The notes under the pieces are model-generated. The model was not told the DNA's origin. It did no database searches and saw nothing but the letters and a program-made list of their open reading frames with translations. 64,000 nt of DNA from Przewalskia tangutica (taxonomy: Eukaryota; Streptophyta; Magnoliopsida; Solanales; Solanaceae). The stretch is from positions 59,685,815 to 59,749,814 of the forward strand of contig CM056721.1 in assembly GCA_029844215.1 (NCBI GenBank), given 5' to 3'. Positions 45,603 to 55,395 of this stretch are shown here, piece after piece. Position 1 is the first letter of the stretch, and the number at the start of each line of letters is the position of its first letter. Both the position numbers and the translations under genes were made by a program.

Positions 45603-46439
45603 CTATGGCGGAATAGATATAGGCCGAGTGTCTGGCAACGTGTCAATACAAAACTTTATCTCCCTCTCGGAAGGAATACCTGGGAGATCATCTGGGAATA
45701 CATCCGGAAATTCTCTAACCACCGGAACTGACTGAAGAACTGGCACCTCAGCCTCTGTAACGAATACCCGAACCAGATGATAGATGTACCCCTTCTGCAC
45801 CATCTTTCTAGCCTTGAGGTAAGAAATAAACCTACCCCTCGGCGACGCTGTGTTGCCCTTCCACTCGATAACTGGCTCACCAGGAAACTGGAATCGGACC
45901 AACCTATCTCTACAGTCAATGTTGGCACAACAAGAAGTCAACTAATCCATACCCATAATGACGTCAAAATCTATCATCTCCAACTCTATCAAGTATGCTA
46001 GGGTCTGGCGACTGTATATAAACATCGGGCAATCTTTGTACACCCGCTAAGCTAACACCGAATCTCCCACTGGCGTGGCTACCCCAAAAGGTTCTATTGA
46101 CACCGGCTCTATCCCTATTGTACCAGCAATAAGAGGGGACATATAGGACAAGGTAGAACCTGGATCTATCAAAGCATAAACGTCACAGCATGAGATTAAT
46201 AATGTACCTGTGACGACATCCGGGGAAGCCTCCTGATCTTGCCGGCTGGCTAAGGAATATATGCGGTTCAGTGGACCGCTAGAACTAGGACCTCCACCAC
46301 GACATCTGCCGCGGCCTGCCGGTCCGTGAACACCCTGCCCTCCGAGGCGTATAACCACAGAAGAAGAAGACCCAACAACTGACCCTGTCGGCTGAACCAT
46401 ACCACCCACGCCGCCTCTGGTCGGACAATCCCTCTTCAT
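45603..46439 (-). pseudogene. T6 aspartic protease and linker to reverse transcriptase
   Basis: Minus frame 46439-46047 runs from the zinc knuckle through a linker (GRGRCRGGGPSSSGPLNRIY) into the protease active site YALIDPGSTLSYMSP (D-P-G-S-T, the usual Tekay variant of D-S/T-G). A stop after GDSVLA breaks it. Minus frame 45941-45603 continues with LVRFQFPGEPVIEWKG, KARKMVQKGYIYHLV and FPDVFPDDLPGIPSEREIKF, the linker just before reverse transcriptase, ending at a stop after DTRPISIPP. Confidence 0.85.
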
Positions 46440-46961
46440 ATGGCCCTGCTGGCCACAAGAGAAACAAGCTCCCGAAGCAGTATGACACTTTCCCGGGTGA
46501 GATCTGCCGCATCAAACACACCGAGATATGGGCGGTCTCGATCGGTTACGGTCTCTGCCTCCCTGAAACCCCGAAGTCCTGGAGCCCTGACCTTCTTCTG
46601 AATATCCCGGTTGATCAAACCTCCTACCAAAAAACCGAGAAGGAGCACTCTGTGCCGGCTGAAATGTGGACCTGGCCTGCTGCTGAGGCTTTCCGCCTAA
46701 AAAATTACCCTGAAACCCTGCTGTCCTAGCCCTCTTGGACTGGCCTGGGTCTGGATGATCCTCTCTCTCTCTGTCCTCTATCCCCTGTGCATAAGCCTGC
46801 ATCCTGGCAATATCCATACCTGGCTGAAGGGCCACTCCCAGGCATGCAGTAATCATATAACGGTCTAGCCCCATCACATAGCGATGAACTCTGTCTGTCA
46901 TGTCAGCCACAATGGTGAGTGCATACCTGGCCAATGAGTCAAACTCCAGGTTGTACTCTCT
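46436..46961 (-). pseudogene. T6 gag, C-terminal part
   Basis: Minus frame from the truncation at about 46961. It shows DSLARYALTIVADMTDRVHR, YVMGLDRYMI, GMDIARMQAYAQGIEDRERE, a Q/R-rich linker, then a stop near 46513 inside CV*CGR. After it comes the CCHC knuckle CFSCGQQGHMKRDC with all four ligands intact (near 46475-46436). Gag coats and packages element RNA. The N-terminal core is deleted. Confidence 0.85.
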
Positions 46962-47852
46962 GATGATGTTACTGATGATGTCATTCGGTTGAGGCTCTTC
47001 TTATTTTCACTCAGGGAGAGAGCAAAGTGTTGGTTGAATTCATTACAGGCGAACTCCATCACTACATGGCAAAACATAGCCCAGAAGTTCCTTGCCAAAT
47101 TCTTCCCTCCATCCAAAGAAGCGAAGCTCAGAGTAGAGCTTAATAATTACTATCAGATGGATGGAGAGTCACTCTATGATGCATGGGAGCGGTTCAAAGA
47201 TTTGCAGAGGAAGTGTCCACATCATGAGATTGAGAAGTGGATGCTAGTCCACATATTCTACAATGGGCTGTGTGGTACAACTCGTACCATTATTGATGCT
47301 TCTACATGAGGAACATTTATGAGAAAGAGTTCCAATGAGGCACATGATTTTCTAGAGGACATGGCCACAAACAACCATCAGGAAGCCGATGAGAGAGCAG
47401 TGACTGGTAGAAAAGTGGTTGGAATTTATGAGCTAGATGTTATCACTGCATTGACTGCACAGGTGACCACTTTGACAAAGCAAATGCAGCAGAATACCAT
47501 GTCCCTTAAAGTTATCCAGACACCTGTGAGTTGTGAAATTTGTGGGGGTCCCCATACTTTTGATAGATGCACAACAGTAGACCCAAATTATGTGCCCATG
47601 GAGCAGGTTCAGGCAATAGAGAATTTTCAGAGGCCCTACAACAACTCTTACTCCAACACATACAATCAGGGGTGGAGAAATCACCCAAATTTTTCGTGGA
47701 AGAATGACCAAGGGCAACAACTACAATTTCAGGCCTCATCTTCAAAGGAATTCATCCCACCAGCACCACAAGAAAGGTCAGATAAAATAAGAGCAGCACT
47801 GATAACCTTGGCTAAATCCCAGACTCCAATAATTTCCAAACTCAATTCATGA
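46962..47852 (+). pseudogene. A2 gag, remaining part
   Basis: Resumes the A2 gag at GTTACTGATGATGTC. Frame 46989-47309: MRLFLFSLRERAKCWLNSLQ, FLAKFFPPSKEAKLRVELNN, KCPHHEIEKWMLVHIFYNGL, ending at TGA (47307). The same TGA is in A1 at 35057, probably a Trp codon originally. Frame 47319-47852: coiled segment, then a complete knuckle CEICGGPHTFDRC, QRPYNNSYSNTYNQGWRNHP and a Q-rich tail. Better preserved than A1. Confidence 0.85.
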
Positions 47853-48201
47853 AGGAGACCACCCAGTTCATGACCGAAACTAGGTCATCCATCAGGAATT
47901 TGGAAATACATGTGGGATAGCTGGCACACACGCTGAACAATAGAGAGAAATGTAATCTTTCCAGCAATACAATGATGAACCCAAGGGAACAATGCTAAGC
48001 AATCATCTTGAGAAGTGGGAAGCAGTTAGAGAAAGGTGCACCTCAACCAGTGGTTGAAAAGCGGAAGGAGTTGGATAGACAGCTGAGGTAGAAAAGGAGG
48101 GGGTTACTGATGACCGCCCTATTTTAGAGAAGGCTCCACCGTCAGTGATGAAGGAATACACAGACAAAATTCCTTACCCTCAATGACTGCAGAAGAAGGC
48201 T

Positions 48202-48950
48202 TTGGATAAGCAGTTTTCGAAATTTTTAGAGGTATTTAAAAAACTGCACATTAACCTTCCTTTCATTGAAGCTTTGGAGGAGAAAATGCCAGCATATGTG
48301 AAGTTCATGAAAGACATCCTTTTTAAGAAGAGGAAGCTGGCAGATTATGAGACAGTGGTACTAACAGAGGAGTGCAGTACTATCTTGCAGAAGAAACTTC
48401 CCCCAAAGTTAAAAAATCCAGGGAGTTTCACCTTGTCTTCCACTATAGGGAAGGTGACATGCAAGCAAGCCTTGTGTGATTTTGGAGCAAGTGTCAACTT
48501 GATTCCCCTCTCTGTATTCAAAAGGCTTAGTTTGGGGAAAGCAAGGCCAACAACAGTCACTTTGCAGCTAGCTGACCACTCAATTGTGCATCCCGAAGGA
48601 ATAATTGAAGATGTGTTGGTGAAAGTAGGTAAATTCATTTCCTGCTGACTTCCTCATACTTTACATGGAAGCAGATGAAAATATGCCTATCATCCTTGGA
48701 GACCATTTCTAGCCACAGGAAGGGCACTGATTGATGTTGAGAAAGGAGAGCTAAAGCTCAGGGTTCAAGAGGAGGAGATGGCCTTCAAAGTTTTCAAGCC
48801 ACCAACTGAACCTCAAGCCAAGGATAGATGCTTTGTTGTTGGTGTAGTTGATAAAGGAGCTCCCCATGAAAGTTCTAAGGGTACTAATGCCCTTAATGGT
48901 AAGAATTATGAACCTGCAAATAATGTCCAAGGGATGAACCCTTCTTAACC
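48202..48950 (+). pseudogene. A2 retropepsin, frameshifted
   Basis: Homologous to A1's 268-codon frame. MDKQFSKFLEVFKKLHINLP, CDFGASVNLIPLSVFKRLSL (active-site Asp kept, Leu changed to Phe), TVTLQLADHSIVHPEGIIED. A 2-base loss near 48638 (ATTTCCTGC versus ATTTTTCCTGC in A1) ends the frame at 48648. A 1-base loss near 48698 affects the ILG motif. The interval 47853-48201 is the stop-rich linker. Confidence 0.85.
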
Positions 48951-49049
48951 TAGCCTTGTGAAAAAAAAGGAGAATGAGGAAGGAAATAATAATGAAGTGG
49001 ATATGCTATGGGAGTAATTTACCCCCTTGAGTGAACAAGGTATTTACGT

Positions 49050-50547
49050 TCAGCTAAAAGACGTTAAAGACAGTGCTACTTGGGAGGTAACCCAATGTTT
49101 TAATTATGTTATTTTAATTTTTGTTTTAGTTTGTTTTATTTTATCTTAAGCAGTCTCACGATCTGGTATGCTAGTGTTTTTGGATGACAAATGAAGGGCA
49201 GGACTCACTCCGAAGGGCGAATGGTTAACAATGCAGAAAACTGAAGACACTAGAATTTTTCAGCAATTAGCACCGCGATGCTTGGAGCAGAACCGCGGTT
49301 CCTCCTTCGGCAATGTGCACAGTAATTTGTCCTTCATTCCAAACCTCTGTTATGACCGATGTGTTGTGTCAGTAAGTTATCCCTTTATTTTTTTAGTCTT
49401 CACACATTGGGGATAATGTGTCGATTAAGTTTGGGGGGGGGGGGGGGGGGTTCTTATTGTTTTTGAATCTTTTTTATTTGTCTTTGTGTTGTTTTATATG
49501 TTTTTGAGTAATAATTTTTTTTATTATGGATCATGCATGTGTAGTTGCTAACGATATTGAGTGGATAAAGTGGGATAATATAATATAATTTAAAGTAAAA
49601 ATTTGTATGTTTAAGTTAGATATGCCAAAAATTCATGACATCTAATTATTTGGGATATTTGTGCTTAGCCTATGTGTGTCAGTTATGGAAAGAAATGTTG
49701 AGAAATGTCTAGAAAATTTGTTTGCTTGTTATTTGAGGCAAAATAGTTAAGATGTACATGTTTAGGGAGATGATTCAGACATTTTTTTTATAGTCATTCT
49801 GACCATTCATTGCATATCCTGACATAAATTGTATCACTAGTCAGCCCGTTTGAGCCTAAAATAATATCTTTCTTTGACACCCTATGATTCTCTATTTGTG
49901 CTATAAGTAATAATTGAAAGTTGGTGGGATGAAAAGTGTTGAAAAAAGAAACAAGAAGAGAGTGAAAATTTGATGCACCCCAATAAAAAATATACAAAAG
50001 TCTAAGTTTGGTGGTGCTTGTTATTTATAATGTATCTCATGCTCTCAAAAGAAAAGAGGGGAGAAAAATAGGTGTGAGATTAAAAAGTTAGTCAAAAAAA
50101 GAAGGAAAAATAAGTTGAATGAAAAATGTTTATGGTACGTAATTGAGCCTAAATGCCTACTTTTACCTACCCCAACCTAAGCCTACATTACAACCCTAGA
50201 AAGTCCTAATGATTTCTAATATGTATGATTATGATTAGTGGAGAATAGCAAGCAGACAGGTCTATAGCGTTTTGGGAAAGATGGAATGAAATTGACATGC
50301 ATAGGTTAGGTGTTTGTATTTCCATTGATCATGATCTAAGTTAATTAACGAAATATCTAACTTGAAATCCTAGATTTCTAAATATTCATGTTATGTATAT
50401 TCTAACATATTATCCCAACTTTCATCCATAATTTTAAAGAAGCATTGCTATAGCTACTTGATCCAGTTCATTGAGTCCTTTATTTTTATTTTTGTTTTTG
50501 TTTAGTGCTTTACTCGAGGGCGATTAAAGTGTAAGTTTGAGGGTGTT
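49050..50547 (+). other. A2 3' untranslated region
   Basis: Conserved block at 49050-49096 with hairpin TTGGGAGGTAACCCAA (49080-49095). GC palindromes near 49267-49310; internal TTAAGTTT plus 18 G's at 49425-49450. AT-rich filler follows, and the terminal tract GTAAGTTTGAGGGTGTT abuts LTR 3. No coding potential seen. Confidence 0.7.
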
Positions 50548-51937
50548 TGTTAAGTGTATTTTGTATACACTTTTGAGTCTTTTTTAGTTAGTATTTTACT
50601 CTTTTATTCTGCGTATGGTATGGTGTTAGGTGTGTTTTTCCTTCATTTTGTGTCACAGCGGTCATAAAGGAGAAATACCACTTTTGAGGATGAAATGAGC
50701 TTAATTGAGATGATAATTGCACAAGCACAGCCCAAGGAATGAAGCCTAAGAAGTGTCAAGAAGAATAGAACAAATCAGGCAGAACCAGACATAAATTAAA
50801 GAGGCACCGTGGTGCCTGGACAGGTAGCACCGCGGTAACCGCAGTCAATAAAATTAGCACCGAGGCGTAAAATTTTCCGAAAGATCAAAATTGAAACACC
50901 GTCGAAGGCACCGCGGTCCAGGAAAGAGGCACTGCGGTTCCATATTACCAGTAAGCTACCAGTGATTTCAGCCAATTAGCACCGCGGTGCCGGATAGCGG
51001 AACCGCGGTGCCGACGCGTAAAAATCAGAATCCGAGTCGCATTTTGACAAGGGTAAAAGGGTTCGAAGCAAGGTTTTTTTCAGATATAATTATCTTAAAC
51101 CCTGTCATTACGAGGGATCATACTTTTGAGAGGAGAACGACGACTACAAGCTACAATTGGAGACATCTTATTGTTCAAGTTACTTTCTTTCCCTTATTTT
51201 ATTTCAGTTTATGTTGGATTGTAAATTAGTTCTTGACATAATAATGTCTAGGAGCTAATTACTTTAGTAGGGTTATCATCGAATCTTCTTGAAGTTATTT
51301 CATATAGTTAATGCATTAGTTATTGATTTCTTCTTCAGCGTATTAAGATCTATTCAATATTGTTATAATTGCTTGATAATTAACTAGCTATTAATTGTCA
51401 TCACTTATATGATTTCGAATCAAAAGTCTGAAAGGTGAAATTTGCATATGCTGTAATTGTCTAGACATAGGTTAAAATCGTGGACGAAAGTACCCCGATA
51501 CTTGTGTAGTATTTAAAGGTTATTGTTCTTAATCCTCCTGTATGGTAAAACTTATCATAGAAATATAGAAGGTTTCTGCACTAGGTTGAGCTCTTGTATG
51601 TCCTAACCGGAATATAATGACATATTAGTTAACCTGCTATCTTAATAAGAAGAAGAATCATTAGCAATTGCATTAACACTTGAAAGAGTGGATAGTTGAG
51701 GAGATTGGAAGCCCTATTTCCTTCATAACTGTTATAAACCTAAAGTATTACAATCTTTAGTTTATTTTCTGCACTTAGTTATAATTCTCAAACTAAAGAA
51801 CGTTAACCAAATAGATACCATAGAATAGATATTCGGTACTTGATAAACCAGTCTCTGTGGACGATAAACTCGGTCTTACAGACTTTATTACTTGAACGAT
51901 ACGTACACTTGCGTAAGCATCTAGAAATATCGCAACA
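50548..51937 (+). repeat. Athila LTR 3
   Basis: TGTTAAGTG...TATCGCAACA, 1,390 bases, the most complete LTR of the complex. GC array about 50803-51020; TATA region mutated near 51085. Followed directly by C1 integrase sequence. Confidence 0.92.
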
Positions 51938-52206
51938 TGGGTCATAAATTTTATCTCATCTTATTAGATGACTTTTCTCACTTTATCTGGGTCTATCAAC
52001 TTAAATTCAAGTCTGAAGTGTTTGTCAAGTTTCTTGCATTCAGTGCCTATGTCAAAACACAATTTGAAAAAGACCTAAAATTGCTTCAATGTGATAACGA
52101 TCGTGAGTTCAATAATTCCGCATTTCACAATTTTTGCTACTAATGGCATAGTTTTCCGGTTCTCGTGTCCCCACACCTCCTTCCAAAATGGCAAGGTCGA
52201 ACGAAT
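51938..52206 (+). pseudogene. C1 integrase core, continued
   Basis: Reads GHKFYLILLDDFSHFIWVYQ, then FVKFLAFSAYVKTQFEKDLK and LQCDNDREFNNSAFHNFC, the second catalytic Asp being in CDND. A stop follows at 52141. Beyond it, RFSCPHTSFQNGKVERI-like pieces (across a shift near 52180) carry the catalytic Glu region. It continues the frame broken at 11029 and ends near 52206, where a hAT fragment begins. Confidence 0.85.
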
Positions 52207-52237
52207 CACTTGCATTCTTGTTGAGGCTGTGTCGGAC

Positions 52238-53460
52238 GAATGCAGAAACAACATGTCTTTTTGAGGATGTGTTGAAGAAGATGCTATGGAAGTCGGTTGG
52301 TTGCTAGCATTTTCTTGTTGGTAATACCTATATTTTTTTTTGCATTCGTCTTCTATGTTAGACACTACTTGTTCTTTCATTTGTTCAATAGATGGTGGGT
52401 CATTTGAATTTTTGGGAGTTGGAGGTGGTAGTACTGTTATACATTCGTAAATAGTTTGAATAAGTGATTTACAATCGTCTATTTTAATAGTCGGATTTAA
52501 TACATGCTCAATAAAATAAATAGTGGGAATAGAAATAAAATATTTTTTATTTTGATAAATATTTTTAATAGCTGCCTTTTAAGCTGGTTTTTCATATATT
52601 CACTAAGCAGTAAAAATATTAGAGTTATATAAAACAACATAGTTGAAATAGTAGGATAATATATATATAGCGGAAAATTCTTTTGTTGCTTGAAAAAGAT
52701 TCTCTAGAAATACAATAAGTTTGGAAAAAAATTCTCAATCGTTATCTACAAGAATATCAGTTGGATTTTGACTATGGGCGTTAAAAAATAAAGTTATAGG
52801 TCTTCTATAATCATAAGCAACAAGTAGTTGTTCATATAAAGAATTCCACCTAGTTGGTACTTTTTCTGAAATTTTTCTATAAGGTAGTTGGCAATCGTGA
52901 CAAGTTTTTTTATAATCTTTTCATCGTTGTATTCTATTATTTTTAAAAATAAAGTTTATAGCAAATTGTATATATCAAGAATATCTTGAAAAAGTAATAG
53001 ATTATACTTTACAATTAAGTTATAAATATGACACGCATATTTTATATGAAAATTATTTGGAAAAAGATTGAGTTAAAACATCTTTTAAAGTTGTATTAGC
53101 AAAATTAGTAAAAGATACATTATCTAATGTAATACTCATAATTTTATCAGTTATTTCATAATAATCGCAAACTGAATAAATATCTTCTGAAATAAAAAGA
53201 CCAGTGTGCCTACTATCTATATATTTATACGCTATACGGTTTTGCATAGACCATTTATAATATATCCAATGACAGGTTATCGTTAAATAATCATGGTCGT
53301 TAGTAGTACGACATATATCAGAAGTGAGAGTCATTTTGTCATTAAAATGATATAATGAATAACGTAAATACTGTTGATATTTATGTGCAAATTTAAATAC
53401 ATCTCTCTTAACATGTGCCCTCCTCTTATCAATATGCGGATATATTCACAAATGGCCTTC
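52238..53460 (-). pseudogene. Hf: hAT transposase fragment inside C1
   Basis: Minus strand. Frame 53334-53053: MTLTSDICRTTNDHDYLTIT, CHWIYYKWSMQNRIAYKYID, SRHTGLF, then IMSITLDNVS. The Asp in TSDI and in TLDN fit the first two catalytic positions of hAT transposases (usual LTSDIWTS and ITVDNAS). Downstream pieces to 52238 are broken by stops. Nearly the same sequence occurs at 62992-64000 in H2. Terminal repeats are absent, so it is a fragment. It replaces C1's reverse transcriptase and most of RNase H. Confidence 0.8.
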
Positions 53461-53531
53461 CTAGACAACTATTTCTTGATTTCAGATCTAGCATGAGCGT
53501 CCGACCTCCTCTCGCTCCAACTGATGTGGTG
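53461..53531 (+). pseudogene. C1 RNase H C-terminal end
   Basis: Short in-frame peptide LFLDFRSSMSVRPPLAPTDV, the usual end of a copia polyprotein, directly before the 3' LTR at 53532. It marks the right edge of the hAT fragment. Confidence 0.7.
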
Positions 53532-53700
53532 TATTAGTAGTGTATATAGGTCTACTATGTATAATATATTTACCATATTTAGTGTTATGTAATTATGGTA
53601 GAACTAAGATCTCTATTGTATAAGGATTCCATATTGTACATCTATATATATTTTATATTAATGAGAAAGACTCCCTAAGGGAGATTAATACGTTCTTACA
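53532..53700 (+). repeat. 3' LTR of C1
   Basis: TATTAG...TTCTTACA, 169 bases, partner of 9861-10010, with about 18 extra bases near the start. The CGATC target copy is at 53701-53705. Confidence 0.8.
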
Positions 53701-53705
53701 CGATC

Positions 53706-54281
53706 CAATATAAATAATGAGACTTTTAGGCCGAAAGGAACTAGTTAAAAAAAGTCTTGCCTAGATGTTCAAAAAGAAATTTGATTTATCCCTTCTCTCG
53801 AAGAAAAGGATCCAAGCTTGGTTGGGTGCCTAAAACAAACCTCTTATTTTCTTTTTCAGGTTGAAGTGAAAGGGACCAAGTACAACTGGTACATGAATAG
53901 TGCTTGCTCAATAAACATGACAAGAGACAAATAAAAAAACCTTTCACTTGCAGCTTTTCAAGGAGGTAATGTGACTTGTGAAAATGGTAACAAATGTGAG
54001 ATGATTGATGTTGGCCAGGCCTATAGAAGTGGTTCATTTGAATTTATGGGGCTCAATGAGACCAAGGAGCGGGTGTGGATGATGACGACTTAGGGTTGGT
54101 GAAAACCACCAAATCTAGTAGTATGGAACATGCATAAGGTGATACATGTGAACCTAGTGAAGAATCAAGTTCATCCAACACTAAACAAGTTGGCCTTGAG
54201 ATAGGGGAAAACCTGGTAAACACGTGAATGAACCTGGTCCATCACAGGAATCTCAACAAAATTATCAAGAAGATGAAAATC
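53706..54281 (+). pseudogene. Outer copia C2: protease, then linker to reverse transcriptase
   Basis: Across stops and shifts: WVPKTNLLF near 53825, then the protease site WYMNSACSINMTRD near 53890 (usual W-x-D-S-A/G-C; the catalytic Asp is now Asn), LAAFQGGNVTCENGNK near 53950-54000. Integrase is missing: the sequence jumps near 54030 to an acidic, Ser-rich linker (DLGLVKTTKSSSMEHA; CEPSEESSSS) typical of the region before reverse transcriptase. Cut at 54281 by H3. Confidence 0.65.
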
Positions 54282-54289
54282 ACAAGGAA

Positions 54290-55099
54290 TTAGGGGTGGG
54301 CGTTCGATATTTGATTCGGTATTTTCAAAAGTTCAAGTTTGATAATTCGATTAATTGAAAGAAGATACCAAATACCGAACCAAAAAAGTTCAATTCGATA
54401 ATTTGGTAATCTATAAATCAAACTTTGGTTACCGTATTGAAGTTGGAGTTCTTTTCTATTTCATCATCCCCTTCTTTTTTGTGTCTGTTATTGCGGATGA
54501 GTTAGGTTATCCAGTTGGTTCAATATCCATTGGATGTATTATTAAGTATTTTAGTGAATATGTTTATCAAAGAAGAAAGTATTTTTGATGTATGTAGCTT
54601 TCTTAAAAATACTAATGAATAATTATATGCCGCCATTCGATTCAGGTGCAAGTTCTACATTTGCTGTATTACATTGAAAGTTTATGATTTTTGCCCAGAA
54701 ATTTCATAGTAGACCATATGATGGTTCTTCCTTTACTATTAAAATATATATTAACTATTGTTACTCGTTATTTTATTGATTATTATTGCATATCTAAAAA
54801 ATAAGAATCAACTCTAACGGGAGTAGAAACAAGATCAAGACAATGCTAAATGGACAGTTATTAAACTGAAACATCCAAATTCCATTATGACATGTAAGCC
54901 TTTATTCAATAAATAATTTTCGGTATTTATCGAATATCGAACGATATTAATATCTCGTATTAAACCCGAATTTGAATTTCATAATTTTAAAATTTTACTC
55001 TCGAATATCGTACCAAATACCAAATTACCGAATACAGAATTACCAAAAAAAATTATTCGGTTCGATAATTCGAATTTCAGTATTTTATGCTCAGCCCTA
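54290..55099. mobile_element. H3: non-coding hAT-like element
   Basis: Ends are inverted: TTAGGGGTGGGCG on the left, and TTAGGGCTGAGC on the reverse of the right. Both are followed by AT-rich CGATATTTGATTCGG-like subterminal sequence. Flanks ACAAGGAA (54282-54289) and ACAAGAAG (55100-55107) match at 6 of 8 bases, the duplication length expected for hAT. Length 810 bases. The 77-codon open frame at 54355-54588 shows no transposase similarity. Non-autonomous. Confidence 0.65.
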
Positions 55100-55107
55100 A
55101 CAAGAAG

Positions 55108-55395
55108 TACCATAAATTAGAATTGGAAATGATTAAGATTGCATGAGCATCCTTCTATGATCGGCTAGAACTAATGTTTTCAAAATGAAATATGTCTTAG
55201 TTGAAAATATTCTACTCAGACTTGTGCAAGTATTTGTATGTCCTTATACCATAATAGTTACATTATCTCACTTAGTCTAATGATATTACCCTTCTTGTCT
55301 CAGTTGAACTATTTTTAATTGAGGAAATTTCATATATGAACATGGTTCAATAGTTAATCCAGGTATGTCCTCTGTCTCTTGTAATTAATTACGTC
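55108..55395 (+). pseudogene. C2 reverse transcriptase scrap and unassigned sequence
   Basis: EMIKIA-like sequence, then SFYDRLELMF near 55150-55180, resembling the copia motif APRAWYDRL. Beyond about 55200 nothing is recognisable. It continues the C2 line broken by H3. Confidence 0.4.

Larger units (their letters stand above)
39597..46961 (-). mobile_element. Tekay/Del chromovirus T6, 5' truncated
   Basis: Minus-strand element. 3' LTR 39597-42663, hairpin and polypurine tract 42664-42699, then (leftward order reversed) chromodomain, integrase, RNase H, reverse transcriptase, protease and the C-terminal half of gag up to 46961. The 5' LTR, primer site and gag start are gone, together with part of the A2 gag, so no right target copy exists (left flank ATTAG). 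It is the only element here with a recognisable complete pol order. Related to T1-T5 by LTR ends and the hairpin, but diverged (LTR starts TGTTACACCCC). Confidence 0.9.
11030..51937 (+). mobile_element. Athila-like complex LTR-A1-LTR-A2-LTR (span including nested T3 and T6)
   Basis: Three LTRs of one family (11030-11810 plus 33518-34175; 38291-39197; 50548-51937) separate two same-orientation interiors, each beginning with a tRNA-Asp primer site and ending in a polypurine-like tract. Flanks are CAGGT (11025-11029) and TGGGT (51938-51942), matching at 3 of 5 bases, in the middle of C1's integrase. Both interiors carry gag and retropepsin but no reverse transcriptase, RNase H or integrase. The middle shared LTR suggests unequal recombination between two insertions or between LTRs. 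Confidence 0.85.
9861..53700 (+). mobile_element. Inner Ty1/copia element C1 (span including nested insertions)
   Basis: C1 is defined by a short LTR pair (9861-10010 and 53532-53700), a tRNA-Met primer site, protease and integrase on one side, and integrase core plus the RNase H end on the other. It is flanked by exact copies of CGATC (9856-9860 and 53701-53705). Its own sequence is only about 3 kb; nearly 41 kb is the Athila complex at 11030-51937. No gag is recognisable. Reverse transcriptase and most of RNase H are replaced by a hAT fragment. Non-autonomous today. Confidence 0.85.

Noticed and set aside
45153..45731. 192-codon plus-strand frame
   Set aside because: Antisense shadow of the T6 reverse transcriptase, whose minus-strand motifs are unmistakable.
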